From the NCBI GenBank assembly GCA_963576785.1, contig OY756145.1, positions 372,001 to 436,000 of the forward strand: a stretch of 64,000 bases of DNA, in the 5' to 3' direction. This DNA is from Chlorophyllum brunneum (taxonomy: Eukaryota > Basidiomycota > Agaricomycetes > Agaricales > Agaricaceae). How positions within the stretch are numbered: the stretch's first letter is position 1; every line of letters starts with the position of its first letter. The position numbers were made by a program, and so were the translations under genes. The notes under the pieces were generated by a model, which was not told where the DNA came from, did no database searches, and worked only from the letters and a program-made list of their open reading frames with translations. Below, one piece after another: positions 11,403 to 21,724 of the stretch.

Positions 11403-13088
11403 TCATTTGTGGTACAGGTTTAATAGGCTGGCTAACGAAAGAAAATGCCATGTAGGACATCGCCAAAATCATTCTCCAATGATCACATATCCATTTGTGC
11501 TGCTCGGACTTCCATCATAATCTTGATGCTGAGCACGTTCTAAGTTTTAACAGGATCCCAGCCATAATCTGACATGTACACCATAGCAATTTTGAACCCC
11601 AGTCATACCCCCAAACAGTCCTCCACACGCACACCACCATTCTTTAAAACTCATGAACAAAATTTTCCACAACACCAAATGCTCCTAAGGACAATTGCGC
11701 CCACAGTCCGTCTGAGAAGAAGAGATGCCACAGGATAAGTCATCATCGATAAAGAGCTTCTTGCACCTCTTGGTCCAGGAAGAGAAACTGAATTACGAAG
11801 GCCAATATGAACCATCCAGCCTTCCGAAAAGGGGAATACTCGGTGGTATTGCGAGCACGTCGGCGTCCATCTGATGTTACGGCTTCAACCAGACATAGAT
11901 GAGAAATTTAAGCTTTTGGGTTTAAATGGCTGTAATTCCTCCAAGTTGGGAGGTTTACGGGCACGCGCGGGGATACTAGGGGCAGAGAGATGGGTGGATT
12001 GTCAAAGCGAAGATGGTTTGTGGGATTCGAAAAGGGTTGAGAAGTGGGAAATGTCAGGGAGTAGAATTCACCAGTTTCATAGACTAGAATACATCCAGAT
12101 TTATACAAATTTTCCATTCAAAGGAGCTCAATAGCTCATGCTGACCATGTACAAAGCTCTGACAAACCTAGATACGGATTTTGAATCAGGTGGTGTCTAG
12201 ACAGAGGGCATATGGAAGAATCATAACGTAAGAAGTGCAACAGGAATATCTAACATTGGAAGAGGCACTAGGACCAAGGATGGCGGAGAAAAAGCTGCCT
12301 CCATATTGTGCACGTCTCACGCGCTGTCTATAAGTTCAGTATGCAATAGCCAGGGAAAGTATGAATTGACCAGGCAGTTGAGTAAAAGCAGAACACAGCG
12401 AGGAGATAAGGGGAGCTAGGTCACACCTGCCTACTTCCGACGCCACTTCCGGTGATGTCTACAAAGAGACACAATTATCACGAAGCACCTGCTGTCAGGA
12501 GTAACCTGGATAAATTCAACCGAGCGACCTAAGTCCTCCCCAAAATGTAGTGTAGCATTTCATTCAGCTCCGAGAGTGGAGATAGCATTTACCCAATGCA
12601 ATGCTCCAGTGATGATAAGAGGAGCGAAGATGCAAGTGTCCCACCAAATATGGTGTAATCGAGAAGGCTCTGTCTTTTGAGGATGGATAGGAAGAGAGGG
12701 TAGGCAATAATGCCATGCACCACTCCCCTAATTCCGCATAGAGATAACTCGTTAGTTTCCACGACCAAATTCCCATTGGGTCTGGGCAAGGGAGCAGCCA
12801 ACATCAAGTGTCCAACAGATGCCTAACCCCAATGCTGAACAGAAGAAGGCCCTTTGTCGTCAGGGGCGGATTGAACCCACACAGCGACGGCAGGGGGAAA
12901 GCCGGACTCGAATAAAGTTGCCCAAGACGATTAATTCCATTTCAACCAGAGTGGCCCTTGCTAGCGGCCTCCTGTCGTCATATTGTCCATCTGTAATAGA
13001 ATTCCTCAATACATCTTCAGAACCAGACCTGAGCAAACTATGAGCACAGAACCGCCCAAAAATGCCCTATTCAACTTCCAAAAAGAAG
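11403..13088. other. Gene-free stretch
   Basis: No coding region, RNA gene or repeat could be supported on either strand. Short open frames here show no domain or plausible splice structure. It begins at the broken edge of gypsy element II. Confidence 0.5.
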
Positions 13089-13715
13089 CTACACAAAATG
13101 GATATGAGGCATCTGAACAATTACACCCACATCCTTAAACTCTCCAGAGACATCTTCATCGTCCTCATCCAACTTTCTTCCCTCAGCATTTGGAATAAAC
13201 ACCTTTTCCACAAGCGCATTCTCTCGTACTCGTTTAGCCCATTCTGGAGATTCTTCATAAACTTTCGGACGGGCTTGGAGCTCGGCAAAATCCTCTATGA
13301 TAGCAGGTGCGTCACGAGGTAAACCCAACTCGATACGACGGTTAAAGGAATCACACATCAATTGCGTGAGTACTGCTAGGATCATGTACCGCACTGAATC
13401 CGAAGATGAGGAGTTGGCGACGGTGGGGTCAGGAAGAGAAGAGATAGACCAGGATGGGCGCGAACAACAGAAATATTCGAGTTCGTTTCGTAAGTTGATA
13501 TTATCGTGAAGGATGAAGAATTGGTAGATGCGATAAAATGAAGCTGAGGGTGTGTCATGGTTATGATTTCGGAAAAGGCGGGATAGGAGAGGAGGTTGGA
13601 TTTGTGAACGTCGCCATTGATGAGCGAGGTGACTGGGGTATTGAGCACGGATGGCGGAGGCGTGTGCTAAGAGGTGGGCAACGGTGGGCGGCAGTGGTTC
13701 TGTTGTTGTAGTCAT
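13089..13715 (-). CDS. Hypothetical protein, 208 aa
   Basis: This is an uninterrupted frame from ATG at 13,713-13,715 to its stop at 13,089. I do not recognise the family. The middle holds a mixed hydrophobic stretch (SVRYMILAVLTQLMCDSFNRR) and a 'LGLPRDAPAIIEDFAELQ' segment that looks like a conserved globular core; the C-terminal part is acidic (EDDEDVSGE). No signal peptide or clear membrane span. It lies 97 bp downstream of the nucleotidyltransferase-like gene on the same strand, so its promoter may lie within or next to that gene's 3' end. No introns are needed. Confidence 0.6.
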   Translation of the reverse strand: MTTTTEPLPPTVAHLLAHASAIRAQYPSHLAHQWRRSQIQPPLLSRLFRNHNHDTPSASFYRIYQFFILHDNINLRNELEYFCCSRPSWSISSLPDPTVANSSSSDSVRYMILAVLTQLMCDSFNRRIELGLPRDAPAIIEDFAELQARPKVYEESPEWAKRVRENALVEKVFIPNAEGRKLDEDDEDVSGEFKDVGVIVQMPHIHFV

Positions 13716-13812
13716 TGGTATAGCCAACTACGTTACAAGAGTAACTGGGGTGACCCGTGACAAGTACATTTACAAACATATCGGACAACAGTCCATATAC
13801 ATTAATAATTGT

Positions 13813-14576
13813 TTATCCATTAATGACACCATCCTTCCCGGTTTTCTTCTTATACTCTACCCCCAACGAGTCCATCAGTTTGTCAGTCGGCACTGTAAAT
13901 TTGAACTCCCCAGCCCATGTCTTGATTTCCGACTTTTTCACAGCACTACCTCCACGTTTCTTAATGAGCCGGTCCAAATAACCCACGGCGTCACTCATAT
14001 CATACGGACGGGCACCTGGCTTTGCCAGACGGTCGAGTTTCGTACCCAAAGCATAGCGCCATGGGGCTGCATAAACAGTTAAGCCCTGCTCACTAAAGAC
14101 AATTTCTTTTTGGGCTAAGGCTTCGTCGTAGAGACGTTGGATAGCACCTTCCTACAAGGAGATTTATGAGTGACAGGATGACCACCAGGCAGTAAGTGAG
14201 ATTCGAGAGTTCAAACCAAACGCACTTCGATAAATACAGCTGTATGATTATTTAACCATTGATCTCCAAGTTTTAATTTGTTAGCCGCAGCGTCTGCAGC
14301 AACAATAACCTTCGTAACATCTTCATGTTTCGTTTTTGTCCGATAAAAGAAATCGACATCCCCAGTCGATTCGCGTGTTTTGAGTAGAAGAGTGTTGACT
14401 GCACCACCCACAGCGATAATGGAGATGTTTTGGCCTTTGGAATGGAGGGTCGCTGCGACGCTGGTGAGACCTTGTCGAATGGTATTTGCGGACATGGGTT
14501 GCTCCTGGGGTGCGCCAGGGCGAACAACGAGGTCACGAAGTGAGACTGTGTCATTGGCGGAGAGACAGTTACCCAT
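13813..14576 (-). CDS. Nucleotidyltransferase-fold protein with N-terminal acylation motif, 229 aa
   Basis: Two exons, 14,226-14,576 and 13,813-14,151, join in phase 0 across a 74-bp intron (GTGCGT...TTGTAG). The core has the signature of the nucleotidyltransferase superfamily: a Gly-Gly segment (IIAVGGAVNTLLL) followed about 15 residues later by STGDVDFF, the usual DxD metal pair. The rest (DRLAKPGARPYDMSDAVGYLDRLI) resembles the helical tail of AbiEii/DUF6036-type nucleotidyltransferases. The N-terminus reads MGNCLS: Gly2, Cys4 and Ser6 give a classic myristoylation plus palmitoylation signal, so a membrane-tethered protein is inferred. Substrate unknown. Confidence 0.72.
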
Positions 14577-14910
14577 TGTGTGTGTGAGAGAGGGGACTTG
14601 TAGAGGGAGTGATATTGGAAGAGTATATGTACCCCAGATCTATGTATAGAGAGAAGGTTCTGTGATACTTACACGATGAACCCAATAGCAAATTGTCTAT
14701 CGATAGCACAGTATAAAAGGTTGGAGATGGAAGGGCATCCTAATTATAGGCCGCCCGCTTCACTACGGGCTGATTTAGCCTGAACAAGGTCCTGTGACAA
14801 TCATAAAGAGGGTGAACTCGTCTTGTTCACGACTTAGAAAGCAGGATAAGCACAGGCGCTGAGCCATTACTCCGCTTTCAAACTGAGTGATGACTAGAAG
14901 AAAAGAGACG
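14577..14910. other. Intergenic, 334 bp
   Basis: This contains the upstream region of the nucleotidyltransferase-like gene and the 3' flank of the metallophosphoesterase gene. A TATA-like TATAAAAGG sits near 14,712. Nothing else was resolved. Confidence 0.4.
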
Positions 14911-15864
14911 TTAAATATCAATTACAATCGCTCCCTTCTTCTGATCGCCTCTAATTCCCCCAACTGACGCAGCATTGACCATCACAGTAGTATCGTCTTC
15001 CCCTAGACCTCCTCTCCAGAACCATGCTAGCACCTTGTACCAAATCAAGCTCACCACCCCCTTCCACCCCGTCCGCCTCGCAAACACTTCCTCATACACC
15101 TTTTGCGCTGAGTCCCATTTAATCAACTCTACACCTCTCCCAACGTGTATATGCCCAAAGACATGTACCTTTGGTCTTACACGCCATAGCGCCGTCAGCA
15201 ACGCGTAACACCCCGATGTTGATTTGTCGAGACTCAAGGTGATGTCGTTATCGAGATGGGCTAGTGGTGGACCGTGGGTTATCAGAATGTCAGTGAGAGG
15301 AGGGATGTGAGACCAGATTTGAGTGGATTTGTATTCGGATGTGGGTTTTTCGGAAGGAGAGTACCATGGAGCGTGTACACGAGGATATTGGAATACCCAG
15401 GAACCGTGCTGAGGAGTGTATGGGCTACCATAGATGCGTAGCACACGTCCACGTATCGTCACTTCTGCAGAAGCCTCCTGGAGATAGGTGAGGCTTGGGT
15501 ATGTCGATGAGATGTATTGGTGTACGCCAGTAGTAGCAAGAAAGGTATCGTGGTTACCTGCTATGAAGAATTTGTGAGGATGAGGTTGAGATTCGAGCCA
15601 GGATAGAACGTTATCATGTTCTTGTTGGGTTCCAGATATGGTGAGGTCGCCTGCGTGGATGAGGATGTCGCCGTCTGGGAGAGGTGGCTGGGAGTTGTGA
15701 GTGTTGTGGGTGTCGGAGATACAAACAATGCGGATTTTGTGAGTGTGATGCTTATATTGGGTTGGTGGTGGTGGGGTGTAAAGTAGTCGAGCGAGGCAAA
15801 GAAGAGGAGACGACTGGAATTGTTCCCAAACACTTGGAGGACGTCGATTCAGAAGTGCGTCCAT
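14911..15864 (-). CDS. Calcineurin-like metallophosphoesterase, 317 aa
   Basis: An intronless frame from ATG at 15,862-15,864. All five metallophosphoesterase blocks are present in order: CISDTHN (about residue 49), HAGDLT (71), FIAGNHD (101), ITHGPPLAH (195) and FGHIHVGRG (237), followed by MVNAASVGG. This is the layout of the MPPED/239FB-like branch of dimetal phosphoesterases; the physiological substrate in fungi is not established. A short hydrophobic stretch lies at residues 275-290, but no signal peptide. The gene diverges from the HET gene across only 124 bp. Confidence 0.88.
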   Translation of the reverse strand: MDALLNRRPPSVWEQFQSSPLLCLARLLYTPPPPTQYKHHTHKIRIVCISDTHNTHNSQPPLPDGDILIHAGDLTISGTQQEHDNVLSWLESQPHPHKFFIAGNHDTFLATTGVHQYISSTYPSLTYLQEASAEVTIRGRVLRIYGSPYTPQHGSWVFQYPRVHAPWYSPSEKPTSEYKSTQIWSHIPPLTDILITHGPPLAHLDNDITLSLDKSTSGCYALLTALWRVRPKVHVFGHIHVGRGVELIKWDSAQKVYEEVFARRTGWKGVVSLIWYKVLAWFWRGGLGEDDTTVMVNAASVGGIRGDQKKGAIVIDI

Positions 15865-15988
15865 ATGGGCGTCTATGATGACAAGCTATTTAGCCCAAAC
15901 AAAGCTTTGATGAAAATATAATGATAGCGTCAACCTCATCGCATGACCCGCATCAACTTGGCAACCTCGGGTGTAAAGCACGGAAGCA
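15865..15988. promoter_or_regulatory. Shared divergent promoter region
   Basis: The 124 bp between the start codons of the metallophosphoesterase (minus) and HET-domain (plus) genes must hold both 5' UTRs and core promoters. No clear TATA box was seen for either. Confidence 0.45.
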
Positions 15989-17773
15989 ATGTATGAAGAA
16001 CCAGCCCTTGATAACAGACAGGCAACTAATCAAGTGAGCATTCTTCGCCCGAGAATTGATCATATATCAATTACTCATATTGTGCAGGGGGAACGACAGG
16101 AGGGGAGTAGAGAGAGTGGAGAGGACACCGGGTTAGCCCTGTGGAGTCCCGATGGAGAGGAGATCAGAACATTTGATAAACGGATTTCCGATTCCCCGGA
16201 AAACCTCCCAAACACAAAAATCATCTTTGCAGAAGCATTGAGCACAGTACGGACTACCAGTGATGCAGGCCATCATATCAACTTATCCGGAGTGGCTACC
16301 CCCTGCCGATATCGCTTCATCGATTGCCTCAAGTTCGTCCACGAGGAGTCCCTTCAGGTCATAGAGGTCTCTGATCTCCCTCGAGGTGCATACGTAGCAA
16401 TCTCCCACGTATGGGCCAGTGCGTTACCAAAACCAAACATACACGTCCATCTAGGGTCGTTTTTGGTAGAATGCGAAGAACGCAATGACGGTGGCCCAAT
16501 AAGCATTGACGTCCTACATTACGCATGCTTGGCTGCTCTCCAAGAAGGTGTACCTTTCTTGTGGCTAGATCGTCTTTGTATCCTACAGACCTTGGGGGAG
16601 GGCGAGAATGTGAGTGTCGACAAGAAATGGCAGATCATGCACATGCATGACATTTATCAACAATCTCGCGTCACTCTCGTCCTTTCCGCTGGACTACGTC
16701 GTTTCCCCGATAAATTCGAGTCGACAGGTTGGGTGGAACGAGCATGGACATTTCAGGAGGCAATGGTAGCACCTGATGCAAAGGTTCTATTCGTCGACTA
16801 CAAGTCCGTTTCACCCAATAATCGAAGTCCACCTGTGCATATGTTACGTATCGACGAATATTTCAAGATGCAACCCACAGGAGAGGATGATCATAATGGT
16901 GTATTGGAACGACAACGACCGTTCGTACAAGCCTTGGATAGTCGTAATCAGTTCAGGAGCAATGACCTTGTCGATATCTCTGCACGCTACCACAGCATCT
17001 GGCAACTCATTCAATGGCGGTCTTCAGCTCGCCAAGCGGATGTGGTATTCAGCGTCATGGCGATGCTAGGTGTAACCCTTGATCCGTCCAGATTCCAGAA
17101 ACACGACAGATTTGGTGCAACACTTGCTCTTGTACAACAGATGTTGATCAACGACCCTAGAAAGAATACGTGTGTGGATATACCAATGTGGAAGAAGATC
17201 GACAAGGCATATGTTTTAGATGCATGCAAGAGACACGGCCTCCCCCCGTATAACGTCCACGAATATTTGATGCGTCTTCCCTCCATCTTGCAAACTATCG
17301 CACAATTGGAGAATGAGCTTGACTCACAGCCAATCCGAGGTTTTCGAAACATGACAAAACGAAGTCTCCTTACAGCACTGGGTTCGGGATGGAGGGTTTC
17401 CGAAGATGTTGAGAAGATGCAAAGACAGGCAAATAATCTCGCTAAAGAGATCCCTTTGACGCTCATGCAAAAAGTATACGATAATCAGGATAAATCTGAC
17501 CATCAAACTCCATTCCATACCTCGCAGCGCGTTTTCATTGGCTTGTGCAAGCGGTTATACCCCAAGCACTCCGTTCCGTTGCATCAACCAGACGAATTCA
17601 TTCCTCAAATTCCCCACTCCGCGACCAACCATCACATATTCGGTTGGTCCATTCAGGGCGTCCTCTGGTTACAGACAACCGATCCTAATACCTCACGACG
17701 ACCGCCTACCATACCCGTGCCTGTTGTAACGTTTTGGAAATTCAGTTTGCCTGACGATGTAGTAGCGGTTTAG
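15989..17773 (+). CDS. HET (heterokaryon incompatibility) domain protein, 594 aa
   Basis: A single exon from ATG 15,989. The HET domain spans about residues 130-270, with its three usual blocks: YVAISHVWA, VPFLWLDRLCI and DIYQQSRVTLVLSAGL, closing with WVERAWTFQEA. HET domains mediate non-self recognition and cell death in filamentous fungi, although most members in basidiomycetes are of unknown role. The N-terminal 90 residues are low in conserved features. The C-terminal 320 residues are helical, with no NACHT, WD40 or ankyrin region seen. Intronless structure is unusual next to its intron-rich neighbours but common for HET genes. Confidence 0.85.
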   Translation: MYEEPALDNRQATNQVSILRPRIDHISITHIVQGERQEGSRESGEDTGLALWSPDGEEIRTFDKRISDSPENLPNTKIIFAEALSTVRTTSDAGHHINLSGVATPCRYRFIDCLKFVHEESLQVIEVSDLPRGAYVAISHVWASALPKPNIHVHLGSFLVECEERNDGGPISIDVLHYACLAALQEGVPFLWLDRLCILQTLGEGENVSVDKKWQIMHMHDIYQQSRVTLVLSAGLRRFPDKFESTGWVERAWTFQEAMVAPDAKVLFVDYKSVSPNNRSPPVHMLRIDEYFKMQPTGEDDHNGVLERQRPFVQALDSRNQFRSNDLVDISARYHSIWQLIQWRSSARQADVVFSVMAMLGVTLDPSRFQKHDRFGATLALVQQMLINDPRKNTCVDIPMWKKIDKAYVLDACKRHGLPPYNVHEYLMRLPSILQTIAQLENELDSQPIRGFRNMTKRSLLTALGSGWRVSEDVEKMQRQANNLAKEIPLTLMQKVYDNQDKSDHQTPFHTSQRVFIGLCKRLYPKHSVPLHQPDEFIPQIPHSATNHHIFGWSIQGVLWLQTTDPNTSRRPPTIPVPVVTFWKFSLPDDVVAV

Positions 17774-18213
17774 TGGTTACTTGAAACGTTTCTCCCTCTT
17801 TTCATCTCTGCCTTTCGCCATTGTTAAATGGGTTGACGTAAATAAGTAATGGTACTCGATATTCAGATTGTGGCTTTTTCACTGCCGATAGAGCTAGCGG
17901 CTTTTAACATCCTATGAAATCAGGTATACTGACGGCCTCCGAGAATGAATTTCGAGGTAACCAACCGCCGGGGTGCTTCTGCTTTTGACCCCAACAGCAT
18001 CGTAGTAATCATTATAGGTCAAATGCATATATTTATGGAGACTTATTGGAACAAAAATGCTGATGTGGTGTGGCCTGTAATGTACATACAAGAAGGTATA
18101 GGTGGTGTATATGATTGGATATCATCACGGTATATTACCGGGCCAGTGGGATTCTCCCTCTGCCACAGGGTCACCAGCCTTGTCACCAGATGACTAGCAC
18201 GTAACTGGTTCCT
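17774..18213. other. Intergenic, convergent 3' flanks
   Basis: This lies between the convergent HET and membrane-protein genes. No gene or repeat was resolved. Confidence 0.45.
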
Positions 18214-19515
18214 CTATAATGCCTTTTTAGCCTGAGGGAATACGATCTTAACGTACTCCTGACGGGTCTGTATGGTCCTCGTATCGCTGTCCTTGACCCT
18301 TGAATCAGGCGACCGCGACTCATCATAGTCTGCCTTATCCCCATTCCACCATTTCGTCTCCTCTCCAGAGAGATTCTCTATCGAAAAGAATTCACCCAAC
18401 AGGACTTTCCCAAGTTTAGGATACGCGTTCTCAGCATCCATTAGTGTGTGCATCACCTTCCTACCCGAAAACTCCTCGACAAGTTCGATGTGTAGTCCCC
18501 TAGCAGCAGGTGAACGTTTCGCGCCTGCTATAATCAAGTTTTGCAGCATGCCAAGGCCGCCCACGAAGAGGAGAAACCATGTCCTCATTTTGAGAGCTGT
18601 TACAGTGATGAGGAGCGCGATCCATAAACACGCGAAGGTGGTACAGGCGAACTGTGTGAGTCGTAGATTGGCAGGTGCGCCAAGTATCATGGTCTCATCT
18701 CCCTTCTTTCCGCGGTGGAGTGTGGGTGGCCGCGCTGTTGCGAGGTCTTCCAGATCCATCCCTCGTTTTGGATCGATAATGACAATGACAGTACGTGAAC
18801 CATTACCGCCCGTCAATGCCACGACTTTTGCTCTCTCTCGACGCCCTGGATACTTCTCAAAACGCCACTGAGGGAGTGCACCCATGGCCAAGGAGAGAAT
18901 AATGCCACTACCAGTCACCAGGAGGGTACTCCAATCGCGGTACAATCCACAGGGAATGGCGGCTATGCCGAGTTGTAAGAGGATGAAGACGAACCCACTC
19001 TTGTCGCACCAATCCCTGGAAGGTGGATCACCAGAGGTAACTCGGTAAATGGACAAATTCATAGCGGTCCCCTCGTCAAGTGGGCATTCAATATCGCGGA
19101 AGAAGCGACCGAGAACCCAGGATCGATTTTCACGAGGGATCCCACTCGCGACATTGAATAATTTGACGTTATAGTCAGGCATTGGAACGAGGCGGCCGTC
19201 TCCAAAAACATTGACTAGAGTAGCGACAGAGTAAGCAACCCAACCGAAGCTAAATGCGATGGGTACGATTGTTGGGCCTGCGAGCTGAGCAAGGGCTCGA
19301 GCGATAACGTCGCCGCCGATGATGAGTAGGATAGTCATTGTGTCGGTTGGATTTTGCCATGTTTCTCGAATGGCGCTCGCAACATTGCCAGCGTCGTTGG
19401 TTGAGCGTGATGATAGGAAGGGGAGGGCGGCAACAGTGAGAGGGCAAGTGAATATAAATCCGGGTATACTGCTCGAATATTCGTAAGTTGGCTGTTGCTC
19501 AGGGAGTGCACACAC
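18214..19515 (-). CDS. Multi-pass membrane protein of unknown function (5' end unresolved)
   Basis: A long frame with at least six hydrophobic segments: SIPGFIFTCPLTVAALPFL, the TMTILLIIGGD region, IVPIAFSFGWVAYSVATLV, GFVFILLQLGIAAIPCGLY, LLVTGSGIILSLAMGAL, and ACLWIALLITVTALKM with FLLFVGGLGMLQNLIIAGA. The C-terminal 120 residues are hydrophilic and probably cytoplasmic (LHIELVEEFSGRKVMHTLMDAE). The frame has no suitable ATG at its 5' end and continues open upstream to about 19,570 after a CTGTAG acceptor, so at least one 5' exon is missing from this model. Such proteins are common in agaricomycetes and have no assigned role. Confidence 0.62.
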   Translation of the reverse strand: MCALPEQQPTYEYSSSIPGFIFTCPLTVAALPFLSSRSTNDAGNVASAIRETWQNPTDTMTILLIIGGDVIARALAQLAGPTIVPIAFSFGWVAYSVATLVNVFGDGRLVPMPDYNVKLFNVASGIPRENRSWVLGRFFRDIECPLDEGTAMNLSIYRVTSGDPPSRDWCDKSGFVFILLQLGIAAIPCGLYRDWSTLLVTGSGIILSLAMGALPQWRFEKYPGRRERAKVVALTGGNGSRTVIVIIDPKRGMDLEDLATARPPTLHRGKKGDETMILGAPANLRLTQFACTTFACLWIALLITVTALKMRTWFLLFVGGLGMLQNLIIAGAKRSPAARGLHIELVEEFSGRKVMHTLMDAENAYPKLGKVLLGEFFSIENLSGEETKWWNGDKADYDESRSPDSRVKDSDTRTIQTRQEYVKIVFPQAKKAL

Positions 19516-19570
19516 CTTGGATACATGTCGAGCAGCAATGATGGCAAGGGTGGTATGTACGTAAGGATGC

Positions 19571-21089
19571 GCGTGCCTACAGCTTCGTGAGAACGACTCT
19601 GGGTGCTTGACATGTCAGTGGGCAGCGTGTGCCAGAATGGCTTTCGCATCCCGGTGCTGATCCGAACGAACATATGTAGGTGAGTGTTGGAAGGGAAATG
19701 ACTATGCGTCGTGTTCTTGAGCACGAAGTAACACCAGTCAATATCGGAAGCTGGGCCGCCACTTCGAGATAAGATTGTTTGATATATCGCTCCACTTATT
19801 CCTCAAGCACTCACCAGTGCCCAACTCTGGCTCCCATTCAAGACTACGGCCTCCAGGACACAACTACGCGAAGCATGCACCCGTAATTTGGCTGATGCAT
19901 ATCCTTTCCAAGACCTGGAAGATTGAGGTTCAAATGAGAAGAGCATCGTAACATTGATGCTACCAACTCATGAGTGCATGAGCATGAACGCTTGAACTGC
20001 AATTGTCACCTCACCGGGCATGTTAACTTCCTTCCAAATTCCGCGTTCATTAAAATGGCGCGGGCCGTTATACATATATACATCACACTCAGGCTCAAGC
20101 TCAAGAGCTATAACACTCTTACCATGATCATGCCACTTCTCTCTTACTACCTCTTGTATCCAGACACCCGTGCAGACCACAGAAGGTTCTCCGTTTTTGT
20201 GATCAATGAGAATATTACACGCTTATTCCAGTGAGACCTAGTGTGTGCTTCTGGTGCAGGCTAAGTGGCTGGTTATATATGTCTCTTGATTCTTTTGTTT
20301 TGTACGTGATCCTCCGTGAGTGGATGTGACTTAATAAACAGATCAACGGGGGCCTTGCCACCGTTGAAAGGGTACGTTGGGGATAAAAATCGATAGAAAT
20401 GTAGTACATAACAGCCTTGTTCCCCCTGTCCTTTATGATGGAACTTAGCATAATCTAGTGCGTGCTGGACACCTCGCTTATGGATGAAGAATGGGCGCCT
20501 AGTAGTAATTCAACGCTGCCCACTTTGATCTATATTTAGCGGTGAGAAGACCTCGATGCTCATTGCTCATCTCCCATTATGTACTGCCTTTGATTTTCTT
20601 CTTGATCCAGCGTGCGCGAAACAGAGCCGTGTTCCTTACCATCGTCACACACGCGATGTTTGGGTGTTGCAAGGGTGTTTAGCTCAGATTACTGGCACCG
20701 TATGCTTATTGGGGCCACGCAATATGGGGTGTTGCATCGCCCGTAGGTGCCTTTCTCACACACGAACGTACCCCTACCCCAAGTGTAACTTGTTATTCAA
20801 GCTTAAGACAATGGTGTCAGGATATGTGTAGCCAAATGTCACTTCTCGGAATTGGCTTGGTCCACTTATAATCACCGCACAATCACTACACAACACAAAC
20901 ACTGGCTCGAATTATGAGCGGCCTTCACTTAGTTGTCAGTCTACAACATGGAGCCTTCTAGATGTGTTTAATACGAAATGTCAATAGGAGAGAGCTCTAT
21001 AAACAGCGTAACGTCCTGCCAAGAACGAACATACATATGTGCGACCATATTCTACATTTCTACCACGGGTCGATGCTTCTCGACTTCGT
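19571..21089. other. Region without a resolved gene
   Basis: Probably includes the missing 5' exon(s) of the membrane protein near 19,570-19,800. From about 19,800 to 21,089 I find no coding region, tRNA or repeat that can be supported. Confidence 0.4.
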
Positions 21090-21724
21090 TTAAGCGCGAT
21101 GATCCGAAGAAATTGCCCACCACTGGTCAGAGCCGGGCGAAAATGGTTCCAGGAAAATCTACGAGATAATGAGTGAGATATCCCCACAAACGTTCTTACA
21201 GGTCGGCTGACCTCGTTTGAATCGGAGTGGGAAGTCCAAAAAAGTTGAGTAGCTGGGTCGTAGATCTGCACGTGGCGAGTCAGGTAATGCGGGATTTGAA
21301 TGACAACACGATACGCACACGATACATATATCGGCTGACGACCTTGATCTTCCATCGAGTGAGGGGATTGGGACTTTCTATGACGGCTTGGCACTGGGTG
21401 GGTGGGTCATAGAAGCATCAGAACAGGAACAAATGGGTTTGGTATGGGCTACGAACAGATTTCTCCTTAAAGTGAGCATAACAGTTGTTACTCGCATTCT
21501 GAATAGTATATCGTTCAGAGTCGTCATTGTGGGCAATGATCCACTACGAGTAATGTGTATGAGCCGTTCTTGGGGAGGAATTCGCGGACAATGATGTTGT
21601 CTACCTTGGCGTTGCAATTGGGGCCGTTGACCAGAGTTAGTGGGCGTTCAGGTCCATTTCTTTGTACTGGGCGGGGGTCGATAATGTTGTGAATAATGTA
21701 GGTTTCTTCAGGTTTGAAGGTCAT
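21090..21724 (-). CDS. Small beta-trefoil protein (protease-inhibitor/lectin-like), 134 aa, five exons
   Basis: Exons 21,605-21,724, 21,453-21,543, 21,319-21,377, 21,200-21,265 and 21,090-21,158 join in phase; all introns are GT...AG (61, 75, 53 and 41 bp). The product shows threefold pseudo-repeats typical of beta-trefoils: EETYIIHN...NAKWIIAHN, ERYTIQN...LTRWKIK, and YRIYDPATQLFW...SDQWWAIS. Size and repeat style fit basidiomycete trefoil protease inhibitors (MEROPS I66, cnispin type) or ricin-B-like lectins; the sequence alone does not decide. No signal peptide, so a cytoplasmic location is expected. ATG 21,724 has a good context (CCACC before it). Confidence 0.7.

Noticed and set aside
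12820..12920. tRNA-like word: GGGTTCAATCC on the minus strand near 12,850-12,870
   Set aside because: It matches a B box, but no A box or acceptor-stem pairing could be found at the proper distance.
18446..18871. Plus-strand frame of 141 codons
   Set aside because: It is the antisense shadow of the membrane-protein gene, with no feature of its own.
20660..20730. Possible tRNA start: TTTAGCTCAGATTACTGG
   Set aside because: A-box-like only; no GGTTCRANYCC element follows and no cloverleaf forms.
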